Assembly (NCBI GenBank): GCA_001896725.1
Contig: MPPA01000001.1
Location: forward strand, 1-64,000
Direction: 5' to 3'
Length of the DNA stretch: 64,000 bases
Source: Methanococcoides sp. EBM-47
Lineage (GTDB): Archaea > Halobacteriota > Methanosarcinia > Methanosarcinales > Methanosarcinaceae
Shown one piece after another: positions 16,246 through 26,043 of the stretch. Numbering within the stretch: the stretch's first letter is position 1; the number at the start of each line of letters is the position of its first letter. The position numbers were made by a program, and so were the translations under genes. The notes beneath the pieces are model-generated. The model saw only the letters and a list, made by a program, of their open reading frames with translations. It was not told the origin of the DNA and ran no database searches.

Positions 16246-17535
16246 TTATGGAATTTTTTTTACGATGAGCACTGTTCCATCCTTTTCCAGGATCTCCACT
16301 TTATCTCCTTTTTCTATGGGTTCTTCAGAACGTGCTTTCCACATCTCGCTCTTATGCCGCACATACCCGAACTCTCCCGGTGCAAAGGGATCCTGAGCAA
16401 TAGCACTATCACCTAAAAGCTCACCGAACTTCGGCTTTGAATGGCGCAATACTGCTACCTTATACAGGACAAAGAGCAGAAAGAGACCCATCACCAAGGT
16501 AGGCGCCACTACCGAAAGGATGATGGTCTGCTGGAATTCAGCAGGTGTATAGTTCCTTGGGAAATCCGTAGGTGCTAGCAATATACTTCCCGCAACTATG
16601 CACACAAGCCCTGCGATCCCGAAAACCCCGAAGCCCGGAGAATGGAACTCAATTACTAACAATGCTACACCTACCAGCACAAGGAATATCGATGCTATGT
16701 TCACATCGAAGCCAGTACCTATGAGCCCCAGGGCGATTGCCACAATGCCAAAGAGCTCTGCTCCAAAGCCCGGGTTCGACAAACCCAATATCAGAGCATA
16801 TACACCAAGCAATAACAACAGGGAAGAGATGATAGGATCAGAGATGATGTTCATGAAAAAAAGCCTCAGCGGTGGCTCATAGAACACTATTTCTGCCCCA
16901 CTGGTCCTAAGTTCCCGACCTTTGACCTCACGTCCATCCACCTGCACTAGCAGATCATTGAGATCTGAAGCTATGTATTCGATCACCCCGTACTCTAAGG
17001 CCTTTTCAGGGTTCAGATTAAGGTTCTCCGTGATGAACAGACCTGCAGCAGTATCATTGCGCCCGTGCTTGCGGGCATTCTCCTGTGCTGTGGCTACCAG
17101 GGCGTTCACGATCTTGGAATCGTTCACAGGTTCAGAACCAGAAGGTGTTACCGTCACTGGCTGAGCTGAGCCTATGACAGTGAAAGGAGCCATAGCCGCC
17201 ACATCTGTGCTTATGAGCAGAAGAGTACCTGCAGACCAGGCCTTGGTACCTTCAGGATACACATAACCTATTACAGGCACATCCGAGGTAGTTATTTGTT
17301 CCATCATGTTGAAGGTTGCATCCACCACTCCACCCGGTGTGTTTAGTGTAATGACAAGTGCCTGATAGTCACCCTCTTTGGCAAATGCCATGGCATCTGC
17401 CAGAATATCATCCGAGGCCGGGGTTATAGAATCCTCTATCTGTAGCACCAATACCTGTTCAGCAGCGCTGGTACAGGGTATGCAATACAATAAGAGCAAA
17501 AGAAGGGAGAAAAAGGTCCCATACCTGGATATCAT
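16246..17535 (-). CDS. NfeD-family membrane-bound serine protease (ClpP-class)
   Basis: A long-form NfeD. A signal sequence (1-25) precedes a ClpP-like protease domain with the Ser-Lys dyad: S101 in KAWSAGT and K141 in SKIVNA, matching the positions known for Pyrococcus PH1510. The substrate-binding 'LNTPGG' is at 64-69. Four to five membrane helices follow (about 225-370), and the C-terminus (about 375-430) is the soluble OB-like NfeD domain. The known role is cleavage of the hydrophobic C-terminus of its stomatin partner. The slipin gene lies directly upstream on the same strand. ATG 17535 is used; the longer TTG start at 17571 would overlap the slipin gene. Confidence 0.92.
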   Translation of the reverse strand: MISRYGTFFSLLLLLLYCIPCTSAAEQVLVLQIEDSITPASDDILADAMAFAKEGDYQALVITLNTPGGVVDATFNMMEQITTSDVPVIGYVYPEGTKAWSAGTLLLISTDVAAMAPFTVIGSAQPVTVTPSGSEPVNDSKIVNALVATAQENARKHGRNDTAAGLFITENLNLNPEKALEYGVIEYIASDLNDLLVQVDGREVKGRELRTSGAEIVFYEPPLRLFFMNIISDPIISSLLLLLGVYALILGLSNPGFGAELFGIVAIALGLIGTGFDVNIASIFLVLVGVALLVIEFHSPGFGVFGIAGLVCIVAGSILLAPTDFPRNYTPAEFQQTIILSVVAPTLVMGLFLLFVLYKVAVLRHSKPKFGELLGDSAIAQDPFAPGEFGYVRHKSEMWKARSEEPIEKGDKVEILEKDGTVLIVKKIP

Positions 17536-17548
17536 CCTGATCTTTCCA

Positions 17549-18319
17549 TCAGACCTTCTTCTTGTCGGCAAATGCCCTTGACATTGCCGCTACCTCACCG
17601 ATCTCCATTGAACTGGAGATCACTATAAGGTTCTTCTCTCTTGCAACCTCGGCTATGGTCTGCAGTTCACGCAGCTTAAGTCCGGCAGGCATATCCTGAT
17701 ATAACTGTGCGGCCTGTTTCATCTTCTCTGCAGCTATGTACTCACCTTCTGAGAGAATGATACGGGCACGTTTCTCACGCTCTGCCTCAGCCTGCTTTGC
17801 AATAGCACGCAGCATAGTGTCGTCTATTTTCACATCCTTGAGAGTGACACCTGTGACCTTGATACCCCACGGGTCAGTTGATTCATCAAGCATTTCCTGG
17901 ATATTCCTGTTGACCTCCTCTCTTTTTGAAAGGAGTTCATCGAGCTCTATCTGACCTATCACATCACGCAGGGTGGTTTGGGATAAATTGGAAGTAGCAT
18001 ACTTGTAATTTTCCACCTCATTGACAGCAGAGGACGGGTCCACGACCTTGTAATATACCACTGCGTCCACATCCACTGTAACATTGTCCCTGGTTATCAC
18101 GTTCTGCTTGGGCACATCGATGGTTATCACACGCAGATCTATCTTTACTACCGTATCGACCACAGGTATTATAAAGAACAGACCTGGGCCCTTTACCCCG
18201 CTTAATCTGCCCAAACGAAAGATAACAACACGCTCATATTCATTTACGATCTTGATCGCTTTTGATAAGATGAGGATCACAAGAATGAATACCGGAAGAA
18301 TGAGATCAAATAAAGCCAT
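17549..18319 (-). CDS. Slipin / stomatin-like SPFH membrane protein
   Basis: A 256-residue SPFH-domain protein. A single N-terminal membrane segment (LFDLILPVFILVILIL) is followed by 'NEYERVVIFRLGRLSGVKGP', 'GLFFIIPVVDTVVKIDLRV' and 'DVPKQNVITRDNVTVDVDAV', the characteristic stomatin core. An alpha-helical coil with 'AEREKRARIILSEGEYIAAE' drives oligomerisation. The hydrophobic C-terminus resembles the site cut by the NfeD protease encoded just downstream, and such gene pairs are conserved. Its ATG at 18319 is preceded by GGGAGGT, a strong ribosome site. Confidence 0.93.
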   Translation of the reverse strand: MALFDLILPVFILVILILSKAIKIVNEYERVVIFRLGRLSGVKGPGLFFIIPVVDTVVKIDLRVITIDVPKQNVITRDNVTVDVDAVVYYKVVDPSSAVNEVENYKYATSNLSQTTLRDVIGQIELDELLSKREEVNRNIQEMLDESTDPWGIKVTGVTLKDVKIDDTMLRAIAKQAEAEREKRARIILSEGEYIAAEKMKQAAQLYQDMPAGLKLRELQTIAEVAREKNLIVISSSMEIGEVAAMSRAFADKKKV

Positions 18320-18678
18320 AATACCTCCCTTTCAAGTAGTGGAACGACCACTTGCTTAATAATTGTCCATTTATAGATAAAAGGTCACCACATATTAAAA
18401 AGTTAATGGTGATACCCATAAAAGTGAAGAAAGGAGCTTGGGCCTGAACATTTGTTTAAGGGGATGTACACGAAAGTATGAAAGCAAACAGTTTTTGGAT
18501 TTCAGACCCAGCAAATAATAAGATGATTTTATGCTTTATTAACCTGATTGATTTTGTTGTGTGAAATTGCAAACTCGCACAGTTTGTGGTGGATGCATCC
18601 TGATATTGATTTTTTAACGACCTTATGCAGAGAGACCAAAGACATAAATCTCACATATTACATTTAAAGCATGATAAA
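18320..18678. other. Divergent promoter region between slipin and RecJ-like genes
   Basis: No gene recognised in this stretch. It must hold the promoters of the minus-strand slipin-NfeD pair and the plus-strand RecJ-like gene. AT-rich boxes such as TATTAAAAAG occur near 18393-18402. No conserved RNA or clear operator was seen. Confidence 0.4.
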
Positions 18679-20805
18679 ATGAGCGAAAGATGTCCAGAAT
18701 GCGAGGGTAAGAGATACATTGTTACCTCCTCGAAGAAATGCCCGGAATGTAAAGGTAGCGGGAAGTCAAAATCAATAGACCTTATGAAGCTCTCCGAGAA
18801 GGATGTTGCAAATTTCCTCAGCAGCGGTTCAGCATGCCCCAAATGTGAAGGGACCGGAGAGATAAAAGAAAAAGATACTTGCAGCAAGTGCAAAGGAAAA
18901 GGGGTTATGTATTCCTGTAGAACATGTGGTGCGGCCATAGATAAGCTTGTAGGAGAAGAAGATGAAATATGTGAAAGCTGCAGAAGGAAGCAGATAGTAT
19001 ATAAGCTCGATGATTCTTGCACCATTGATGAGATAGAGATAGGAAAATTATATCATTGCGTAGTGAACAGCAATGTTGCCTTTGGGACTTTCGTTGATAT
19101 CAACTCAAAAATTAGAGGGCTTATCCATTCGAGCAACATTAAAGAAGTTCCCAGTATAGGGGACAGCCTTGTGGTGAGTGTAAAGGAGATAAGGAACAAC
19201 AATAAACTGGACCTCCTTCTCAGGAACATCAGCGCTTACCAGATAGTAGAGATAGAGAAAGAGCTCCCTGAACTGAAATCCTCAAAGCTTTCCGAAAAAG
19301 TAGGTAAGACCGTCAGGGTCCATGGAGAGGTTATACAGGTAAAGCAAACTGCGGGCCCGACCATATTTACCATTGACGACGAGGCGGGTCAGATATCTGC
19401 CGCAGCCTTTGAAAGTGCGGGGGAGAGAGCATATCGGCACATAGATACTGACATGATAGTATCTGTTACCGGAGAGGTGCAGCTAAGAGGTGAGAACGTT
19501 CAGCTTGAGGTCCACAGTATGAAACGGTTGACCGGGGACTATGAAAACGTCATAAGGTCTCGCATAGAAAAGGCAATTGACAGCAGGGCTGAGCCCCATG
19601 GGATCGATTTCCTGATCAGGAGCGATGTGCTGGAGAAGCTCAGACCGGCAATGGAACAGGTCGCTAGAGAGATACGTAAAGCTATCATCAGGTCCAAACC
19701 CATCCTCTTGAGGCACCATGCCGATGCCGATGGTATGACCGCGGCGGTTGCTATTGAAAGAGCAATACTCCCACTGATCAAAGAGGTCAATGGTGCTGAT
19801 GGTGAATACTATTTTTACAAAAGGGCTCCCTCAAAGGCTCCTTTCTATGAACTGACAGATGTGACCCGGGATGTTTCCTTTGCGCTGGAAGACGCGGCCA
19901 GGCACGGGCAGAAAATGCCCCTGGTCGTGAGCGTGGACAATGGTTCCACCTTGGAAGATCTGCCTTCTTTCAGAATAGCCCAGGTATATGATATTGATAT
20001 GGTTGTCATTGACCATCACCACCCCGATAAAGAGGTTGACCAGTTCCTCAAGGCTCATGTAAACCCTGCACACGTAGGGGGTGATTATAGCATCACAGCG
20101 GGCATGTTGTGCACCGAAGTTGCCCGCATGATAAACCCGGATGTGGAAAAAGAGATATTGCACCTGCCTGCTGTTGCAGCCGTGGGGGACCGTGCAGATT
20201 CAGATGAGGCAAGGGATTATATAAAGTTGGTATCCAACAGATATTCATTGCAGGACTTGAAAGAGATGGCGCTTGCGCTTGATTATGCAGCATACTGGCT
20301 CAAGTTCAGTAGTGGTAAAGGAATAGTGGACGATATATTGGATATGGGAGACCATAGCACACATAGAGAACTTGTCGATCTGTTCTGCGAACAGGCCAAC
20401 GGCATGATCAATGAACAGCTTGAAGCATGCATGACACACGTTAAGGTGCAGAAGCTTCCCAACGGGGCCATACTGAACGTTCTGGACGTTGAGAACCATG
20501 CTCATAAGTTCACTTTCCCGCCACCTGGAAAAACATCCGGAGAGGTGCATGACAGACTTTGCCAGAAATACGAAGGCCAGCCAGTGGTCACTCTGGGATA
20601 CGGTCCTGACTTTGCTGTGATCAGGTCCAAGAACGTTAAAATGAACATACCAAAAATGGTCAGAGAGCTCCATGATGAGATAGAAGGTAGCGGTGTCAGC
20701 GGAGGAGGACACCTGGTAGTGGGGAGCATAAAGTTCGTAGAAGGAATGCGTACCCAGGTATTGGCAAAGCTTGCAGAAAAGATAGGAGCAGTGGAAGTGG
20801 AGTAA
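18679..20805 (+). CDS. Archaeal RecJ-like DHH phosphoesterase with DnaJ-type zinc repeats, S1 and OB domains
   Basis: A multi-domain nuclease of about 708 residues. It begins with DnaJ-like CxxCxGxG zinc repeats (CPECEGKR, CPECKGSG, CPKCEGTG, CSKCKGKG), then CRTCG/CESC, then an S1-like segment (YHCVVNSNVAFGTFVDINSK) and an OB-fold segment (VRVHGEVIQVKQTAG). The DHH nuclease core follows with 'RHHADADGMTAA' near 345, 'VVSVDNGST' and 'VVIDHHHPD' near 443. The DHHA1 segment 'GVSGGGHLVVGSIKF' is near the C-terminus. Members act as 5' or 3' single-strand exonucleases in replication and repair, some with GINS. ATG 18679 (MSERCPEC) is preferred on homologue layout over the ATG 54 bases upstream. Confidence 0.88.
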   Translation: MSERCPECEGKRYIVTSSKKCPECKGSGKSKSIDLMKLSEKDVANFLSSGSACPKCEGTGEIKEKDTCSKCKGKGVMYSCRTCGAAIDKLVGEEDEICESCRRKQIVYKLDDSCTIDEIEIGKLYHCVVNSNVAFGTFVDINSKIRGLIHSSNIKEVPSIGDSLVVSVKEIRNNNKLDLLLRNISAYQIVEIEKELPELKSSKLSEKVGKTVRVHGEVIQVKQTAGPTIFTIDDEAGQISAAAFESAGERAYRHIDTDMIVSVTGEVQLRGENVQLEVHSMKRLTGDYENVIRSRIEKAIDSRAEPHGIDFLIRSDVLEKLRPAMEQVAREIRKAIIRSKPILLRHHADADGMTAAVAIERAILPLIKEVNGADGEYYFYKRAPSKAPFYELTDVTRDVSFALEDAARHGQKMPLVVSVDNGSTLEDLPSFRIAQVYDIDMVVIDHHHPDKEVDQFLKAHVNPAHVGGDYSITAGMLCTEVARMINPDVEKEILHLPAVAAVGDRADSDEARDYIKLVSNRYSLQDLKEMALALDYAAYWLKFSSGKGIVDDILDMGDHSTHRELVDLFCEQANGMINEQLEACMTHVKVQKLPNGAILNVLDVENHAHKFTFPPPGKTSGEVHDRLCQKYEGQPVVTLGYGPDFAVIRSKNVKMNIPKMVRELHDEIEGSGVSGGGHLVVGSIKFVEGMRTQVLAKLAEKIGAVEVE

Positions 20806-20848
20806 GTGCCCCTTTCAACTGCCATTGTTTTAAATGGTATTTACTTTC

Positions 20849-21460
20849 TCAGTCCACACGGACTATACGTACCAATGGCCTTACAGGCACATCTGAAATG
20901 ACCTCAGCGCCCTTCTTATCCACCAGGACCGCTATTACAACAGGTTTACCGCCTTCTTCACCGATACGCTTGACCACACCCGTCATGGTGGAACCACTGG
21001 TGATCACATCATCCACAATGACACATTTCTTCCCCCTGACGGTACTAAAGTTCCCGCTGAAGTTGCCTTTAAGGCTCTTGTCATCAGCTGGGTCGTAATA
21101 GGCGTGGAATATTGCGAGGTCTGTGTCCAGCTCTTCTGCCATAAGACTAGCTAATGGCACACCACTAAGCCCAATGCCTACAATAACATCAACATTATCT
21201 TCTGTCTGCTCCAATGTCTCCAATACCAAATCGCAGAGGACTTTTGAAATATTGTGCAATCTGTAAGCGTTCTTGCCTATATTTGTCCAGTTCACAGAAA
21301 TATCCTTGGGTGCAGGTGTGCTAGCATCTTTCTTTGCACGGGTGAGAAGCCAGGTCACAGTGTCCCTTGAAACATTCAGCTCATCTGCTATTTGCCTTGA
21401 GGTAAAACCGTTGGACTGTAGTTCCACTGCCTTCTTAATCAGATTCTCTATATTCTTCAT
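20849..21460 (-). CDS. gfcR: GfcR-like transcriptional regulator: HTH fused to orotate phosphoribosyltransferase-like domain
   Basis: An N-terminal HTH (about 8-45: '[20 protein letters not shown]') is joined to a type I phosphoribosyltransferase domain. The PRPP-binding loop [15 protein letters not shown] lies at about 145-159. This archaeal family was long annotated as PyrE-like. In Haloferax the member GfcR controls sugar catabolism genes, with PRPP-like ligands as probable effectors. The 203 residues match the family. Its ATG has AGGGATC upstream. The role in this methanogen (perhaps nucleotide or sugar phosphate sensing) is not fixed by the sequence. Confidence 0.88.
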   Translation of the reverse strand: MKNIENLIKKAVELQSNGFTSRQIADELNVSRDTVTWLLTRAKKDASTPAPKDISVNWTNIGKNAYRLHNISKVLCDLVLETLEQTEDNVDVIVGIGLSGVPLASLMAEELDTDLAIFHAYYDPADDKSLKGNFSGNFSTVRGKKCVIVDDVITSGSTMTGVVKRIGEEGGKPVVIAVLVDKKGAEVISDVPVRPLVRIVRVD

Positions 21461-21541
21461 ATGATCCCTGCCTGTGATCTTCTTAACGTGTATTCTAAAA
21501 TATATCTTATAAAGATATCATTAACGCATATACAAGTATTG

Positions 21542-22021
21542 TTATAATTTTCTTTTGCGCCCTTTCCTCATAGGAGAACCACATACTGGGCATATATCCC
21601 CGGAATCGAACTTCCTCTTACATCCAATACAGACCTTCTGCCATATTAGCACATCCTTTATCTTCTTCTGAACAACTGGTTCTACCTTTATGCCCAGGAT
21701 GTTGGCAACGTTCTGCACCGCGTAATCGTCCGTAAGGAGCACTGCCTCTTCCTTAAGATCATAGGCCTTGGCAAGTACATCAACATCAGTGAGGGACAAC
21801 TCCTCACGGTCCTTTGATACACCAGAAACCTCTGCAACCCTCTCAAGTGCTTCCCGGGAAGGCAATTCCACTCCCAGACCCTGTTCCCTGGCAAGATCGA
21901 AGCGAAGCTTTGACTCACTGCTTTTGAGCTCTTCCACTACTGAAGGAACAGTGATGGTACGGATAGCATCGACCGGCTTTCCCATAATAAAGACAGCAGA
22001 GTCCGCTATATAAAGAGGCAT
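21542..22021 (-). CDS. nob1: Nob1 ribosome biogenesis endonuclease (PIN domain + zinc ribbon)
   Basis: The PIN nuclease that cuts the 3' end of 16S rRNA. The 159 residues contain an N-terminal PIN domain with D7 (YIADSAVF), an E at 30-31, D79 in LTDVDVLA and D98 in LLTDDYAV as the acidic cluster. A C-terminal zinc ribbon has C131xxC134 and C144xxC147, and the tail is basic (RKGRKRKL). Length and domain order match archaeal Nob1. It starts at ATG 22021. Together with the neighbouring GfcR gene it runs on the minus strand. Confidence 0.95.
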   Translation of the reverse strand: MPLYIADSAVFIMGKPVDAIRTITVPSVVEELKSSESKLRFDLAREQGLGVELPSREALERVAEVSGVSKDREELSLTDVDVLAKAYDLKEEAVLLTDDYAVQNVANILGIKVEPVVQKKIKDVLIWQKVCIGCKRKFDSGDICPVCGSPMRKGRKRKL

Positions 22022-22162
22022 GCAGCTGCATTAGAACTTCCAGATAGATTAAACCTTTGAGCGGGAAACTTTATTTTAATTAGGGCACAGCAATAAGAAC
22101 AGAAACATTAAAGACCATATTTCAAGGGGAGCATATTTCAGGCCATTGCAGAGGACAGGAAC

Positions 22163-22942
22163 ATGGACATAGAAAAAGCAAGAGAAGCGATCGTTGGTTT
22201 CATCAGAGAGAAAGCAAAGGAAGCAAACGCAGAAGGGGCTGTTCTTGGCATTAGTGGAGGGGTCGATTCGGCGCTTGTTGCATATTTGGCTGCAGAAGCC
22301 CTGGGCATGGATAAAGTATTGGGTATACACCTTCCGGAACTCGGTATCATACATGCAAAGGACGTGTTAGATGCTGCTGAAGTAGCACACAGATCAGGCA
22401 TAGAGTTCAGGAACATAGATATCTCGAAGATCCTCACAGTTTACCTTGAGAATATTCCGGATAAGGATAAGGGCGCAGTCCATGTCAGAGGTAACCTCAA
22501 GGCCCGCATCCGGATGTCAGTGCTTTATTATTATGCCAACATGCTCAACAGGATAGTTATAGGCACAACTAACAAAACTGAGCTGCTGCTGGGTTATTTT
22601 ACAAAACATGGAGATGGTGGAGTAGACATCCTGCCTATAGGAGATCTCTATAAGACCGAAGTGTGGGAGCTTTCATCCTTGGTGGGAGTGCCTGAGATCA
22701 TCGTCAATAAAGTACCTTCTGCCGGCCTCTGGAATGGCCAGACAGATGAAAAAGAACTGGGTATCACATATAAAGAAGTGGACAGATTCCTTGCACTGTT
22801 GCTCAAAGGAGAAACAAGCGAGATCGCACGGGATACTGTAGGTATTACGGTGGAACAGGCAAGTTCAGTGATACATAGGATCAAAATGAATGCACACAAG
22901 CTGAAAACGATACCAATAGCAGATCTTGGAATGTTGAGATGA
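22163..22942 (+). CDS. nadE: NAD+ synthase (ammonia-dependent)
   Basis: Adenylates and amidates nicotinate adenine dinucleotide in the last step of NAD synthesis. The 259 residues have the PP-loop SGGVDS (31-36), 'LGIHLPE', 'GNLKARIRMSVLYYYANMLN' and 'VIGTTNKTELLLGYFTKHGD', all hallmarks of NadE. There is no glutaminase domain, so ammonia is the expected donor. The start ATG 22163 follows GAGGACAGGAAC. The gene converges with tiaS, with only two bases between the stop codons. Confidence 0.95.
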   Translation: MDIEKAREAIVGFIREKAKEANAEGAVLGISGGVDSALVAYLAAEALGMDKVLGIHLPELGIIHAKDVLDAAEVAHRSGIEFRNIDISKILTVYLENIPDKDKGAVHVRGNLKARIRMSVLYYYANMLNRIVIGTTNKTELLLGYFTKHGDGGVDILPIGDLYKTEVWELSSLVGVPEIIVNKVPSAGLWNGQTDEKELGITYKEVDRFLALLLKGETSEIARDTVGITVEQASSVIHRIKMNAHKLKTIPIADLGMLR

Positions 22943-22944
22943 TG

Positions 22945-24228
22945 TCATCTTGAAGGAAATATCTTTGAGTTTGATGGCTGCATCCTGATAAGTGGTTTTG
23001 CCAGATGCCTGCGGGCACATGGGGGTACTTCGTATATACCTGGACCAATTTCCCTTTTTTGATGTACCTGCACCAAAGACGATGAACGTGTGCCACATTT
23101 CTTACATCTGTAACCCTGGCCCCTGCCCGCAGATCCCATCCTCTTTCCACAGGAAGGGCATTCAGGATTATGGAAGACCACTAAGGGTACGAGGGAAATG
23201 ACCTCTATCTTTTCTATGTTCAGGGTTTTGTTCATAAAACTACCATAAACCTTTACAACATCTCCCTGAACGAGTTTACGCACCAGTGATCTGAAACCTT
23301 TGGTTGGTTCAAAGGCCGCACATTCTATTGAAACTCCACTGCTATCAGATATAGAGAAGATCGTATGCCCGCCTGCTATAGTAAAAGGGTTACATGAAAC
23401 CAACCCTGAGACAATATATGATTGCATCTCTTTGATCCCGAATATACTGTCCATGGGTATCAAATGCATATCAGTTCCCTGATTGGTGCAATATATGCAT
23501 GATCTTTCCATGGGTTCTGAGACTATCATTTCCGCTGCCGTTTTCACTACAAACGGGTCCCTGCCCCTGATGCCGTAAAGCACCGGGTCCGGAGAATGAG
23601 GTACACACACCACGAGCTCATTTGATATGTCCACAGTGTCCCACGTAGCTGGATAAGTGGCATCATCAGCAGCAAAGAAGCTTTCTTTATACACGTTTCT
23701 GGGGGTACCCCATTTATCCCTTTGCCTGTATGCGATATACTCAAATGTGTGGTCCCATCCTGTATTCAGCAGGGCACCACATGCAGCCAGCGCACCAATG
23801 AGACCTCTGCCGTTCTTGAACCCTCTGGAATGCAGGCCAGTGTCAGCGATTATGGACTTTGCCTCTTCTATAGAAAGGACCTCTCGTACAGCACGCTGGA
23901 AAAAAGTACCTAGAACATCTCTGACCCTGCCGGCTTCATCATCCTGCACAAAGACAACTCCCGGATTTGTCATATCACATTCCATTGCTGACATTGCCGC
24001 AACCTTGGAAATGACATGCTCCATCACTTTATCCGGACAGGGGGTTCCTATACTGATGCCTACGCATGCATTGCCTCTGGTCTTGTAAGGGATAGTGGGA
24101 TTGAGACGAACAAGTAAAGGATACTCCCGAACGCTGCCATACTGCTGCAGCTCCTCCATGAGCAGAGCACCCAGATATGTTGTGCACATACCTTCCCTCG
24201 AATCTGTATCATCTATGCCTATGATCAT
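22945..24228 (-). CDS. tiaS: tRNA(Ile2) 2-agmatinylcytidine synthetase TiaS
   Basis: Modifies C34 of tRNA-Ile2 (CAU) to agmatidine so that it reads AUA; archaea-specific and essential. From ATG 24228 the protein begins MIIGIDDTDSREGMCTTYLG, the family N-terminus with the conserved DDTDS kinase site. Later come 'RGLIGALAACGA' and an OB-fold segment (VQGDVVKVYGSFMNKTLNIE). A C-terminal zinc ribbon has C-P-S-C and C-K-K-C ('CPSCGKRMGSAGRGQGYRC'). The longer frame upstream adds 41 hydrophobic residues that are not part of the family and cross the promoter, so it was cut. At 427 residues it matches known TiaS. Confidence 0.95.
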   Translation of the reverse strand: MIIGIDDTDSREGMCTTYLGALLMEELQQYGSVREYPLLVRLNPTIPYKTRGNACVGISIGTPCPDKVMEHVISKVAAMSAMECDMTNPGVVFVQDDEAGRVRDVLGTFFQRAVREVLSIEEAKSIIADTGLHSRGFKNGRGLIGALAACGALLNTGWDHTFEYIAYRQRDKWGTPRNVYKESFFAADDATYPATWDTVDISNELVVCVPHSPDPVLYGIRGRDPFVVKTAAEMIVSEPMERSCIYCTNQGTDMHLIPMDSIFGIKEMQSYIVSGLVSCNPFTIAGGHTIFSISDSSGVSIECAAFEPTKGFRSLVRKLVQGDVVKVYGSFMNKTLNIEKIEVISLVPLVVFHNPECPSCGKRMGSAGRGQGYRCKKCGTRSSSLVQVHQKREIGPGIYEVPPCARRHLAKPLIRMQPSNSKIFPSR

Positions 24229-24368
24229 GATGTTGGCCTGGATAATTTGGGTTAGTGATGAGGTGTATGTAATTAAGTTTTCTGCAGAAGAAGATAAGTT
24301 AATAAAGAATAAGAATATGGATAAATAACAAAAATATATATAGATGTGCAAACAATCATTAAGTAGTC

Positions 24369-25331
24369 ATGACTAAAGACATCCTCATACGTCAGATAGT
24401 AGATGTGCTGAAGCATGCGGACTTCATCGTTTCAAAGCGCTGTAATATCAGGCCGAGGAGTTTTGATCTTGCCGCAAGGAAAGATAACATTCTACTATTC
24501 TGTAAAGTATTGTACAATATCGATGGGTTGAACGAAGAAACAGCCCATGAGATGAAATCGCTTGTGCGATATCTGGGAGGCTCAGCCATCCTTGTGGGTG
24601 CCAAGACCCGTGATCAGATGCTTGAAGATAGTGTAGTGTACATGCGATATGACATACCTGCGGTCAACGTGCAGACACTTTATGATTACTTTGTGGAGAA
24701 CATACCCCCGCTTATATCTGCGGCACCCGGGGGATTGTATGTGTCCATAGACGGTGATGTTCTGAAAGAGGCACGTACAAGACAGGCAATGTCCCTGGGA
24801 ACCCTTGCTACTGAGCTGGGAGTTTCCAGAAGGACCATCAGCAAATATGAAGAAGGCAGAATGGATGCTTCCATAGATATTGTACTGCATCTGGAAGAGT
24901 TGCTAGACGTTGCACTTGCAAAATCCATAGATATACTACAGGCTTTTGAAAAGAAGCTCAAAGAGCCATCAATGCCTATCGAGGAAAAGAAATACCCTCA
25001 AGATGATAACGTTCTTGATATGCTGCATTCTCTGGGTTACCAAGTGGTTTCGACATCACAGGCACCTTTCAAAGCAATATCCAAAGATAACCATGATACA
25101 ATGCTTACAGGAGTCAGCACTTACAGTAATGCGATGATCAAAAGAGCTGATCTGATGAGCAGTATCTCCAATGTAACCCAGACAAGGTCTGTGTTCATAA
25201 TAAAAGGTCCAACCAAGTCAGATACTGTGGAGAACACAGTTCTTATCGAAGAGAAAGAACTGGATAGAGTGGCTGGACCAGATGAGTTTATAAGCCTCAT
25301 TGACGAGAAAACGAAGTTCAAAAAAAGTTGA
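24369..25331 (+). CDS. Archaeal HTH (XRE-type) transcriptional regulator of conserved family
   Basis: A 320-residue regulator with an N-terminal domain of about 120 residues (MTKDILIRQIVDVLKHADFI; 'FCKVLYNIDGLNE') resembling a nuclease-fold sensor, then a Cro/C1-type HTH at about 132-190 ('ALGTLATELGVSRRTISKYE' pattern, here MSLGTLATELGVSRRTISKY). The C-terminal half is unassigned. It belongs to the euryarchaeal 'putative HTH-type regulatory protein' family; its regulon is unknown. AATATATATAG about 30 bases upstream of ATG 24369 serves as TATA box, so the message is leaderless or has a very short leader. It is divergent from tiaS. Confidence 0.85.
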   Translation: MTKDILIRQIVDVLKHADFIVSKRCNIRPRSFDLAARKDNILLFCKVLYNIDGLNEETAHEMKSLVRYLGGSAILVGAKTRDQMLEDSVVYMRYDIPAVNVQTLYDYFVENIPPLISAAPGGLYVSIDGDVLKEARTRQAMSLGTLATELGVSRRTISKYEEGRMDASIDIVLHLEELLDVALAKSIDILQAFEKKLKEPSMPIEEKKYPQDDNVLDMLHSLGYQVVSTSQAPFKAISKDNHDTMLTGVSTYSNAMIKRADLMSSISNVTQTRSVFIIKGPTKSDTVENTVLIEEKELDRVAGPDEFISLIDEKTKFKKS

Positions 25332-25397
25332 TGTTTTCATCCGGTTCTGAGCAAAATCCAAAAACCTAATTATATGAAGATACCTTAAGAGCCTGTA

Positions 25398-26012
25398 ATG
25401 ACCACCATTATAGGAGTTTTAGTATCAGGCAGAGGTTCCAACCTTCAGTCCATCATTGACCATGTGGAAAGCGGCTATCTGAAGAACGTAAAGCTCAGCG
25501 TGGTCATCAGTGATGTTAAAGATGCCTATGCATTAGAACGTGCAAGAATGCATGGGATAGATGCTGTTTTTATCGACCCGCAAGCCTATGGGAACAAGAT
25601 GGGATTTGAAAGAAAGATAATTGGAACACTGCGACTTTATGATGTGGACCTGGTGCTGCTTGCGGGATATATGAGGATATTGGGGAGTGAGGTGATCCAG
25701 GTTTACAGGAATAGGATCATGAACATACATCCTGCGCTTCTTCCTTCTTTTAAAGGACTGCATGGCCCAAAACAGGCTCTGGAATACGGTGTGAAGGTCG
25801 CAGGGTGTACTGTGCATTTCGTGGATGAGGGAATGGATAGCGGGCCAATAATCCTTCAAAGTTGTGTCCCCGTGAAGGATAATGATACAGAGGATACCCT
25901 TGCGGCCCGGATACTGGAACAGGAACATAAGATATTTCCTGAAGCAATAAAACTGTTCACAGAGGGTAAACTTAAAGTGGATGGCAGGATTGTACTACGC
26001 AGAGAGAAGTAA
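25398..26012 (+). CDS. purN: Phosphoribosylglycinamide formyltransferase PurN
   Basis: Transfers a formyl group from 10-formyl-tetrahydrofolate to GAR in purine synthesis. The 204 residues show 'VLVSGRGSNLQSIIDHV' at the N-terminus, the catalytic 'NIHPALLPSFKGLHGPKQAL' with N and H, and 'VDEGMDSGPIILQ' with the catalytic D. Use of tetrahydrofolate fits the Methanosarcina type rather than most methanogens, which use PurP/PurT with formate. It heads a cluster with glyA, folD, a DHPS-like gene and metV, all on the plus strand. Confidence 0.95.
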   Translation: MTTIIGVLVSGRGSNLQSIIDHVESGYLKNVKLSVVISDVKDAYALERARMHGIDAVFIDPQAYGNKMGFERKIIGTLRLYDVDLVLLAGYMRILGSEVIQVYRNRIMNIHPALLPSFKGLHGPKQALEYGVKVAGCTVHFVDEGMDSGPIILQSCVPVKDNDTEDTLAARILEQEHKIFPEAIKLFTEGKLKVDGRIVLRREK

Positions 26013-26043
26013 CGTTTAAAAAAGCTTGTAATTGGATGATAGC

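Noticed and set aside
22945-24351. Longer TiaS start with a hydrophobic N-terminus
   Set aside because: The extra 41 residues lie over the divergent promoter; TiaS begins with MIIGIDDTDS at 24228.
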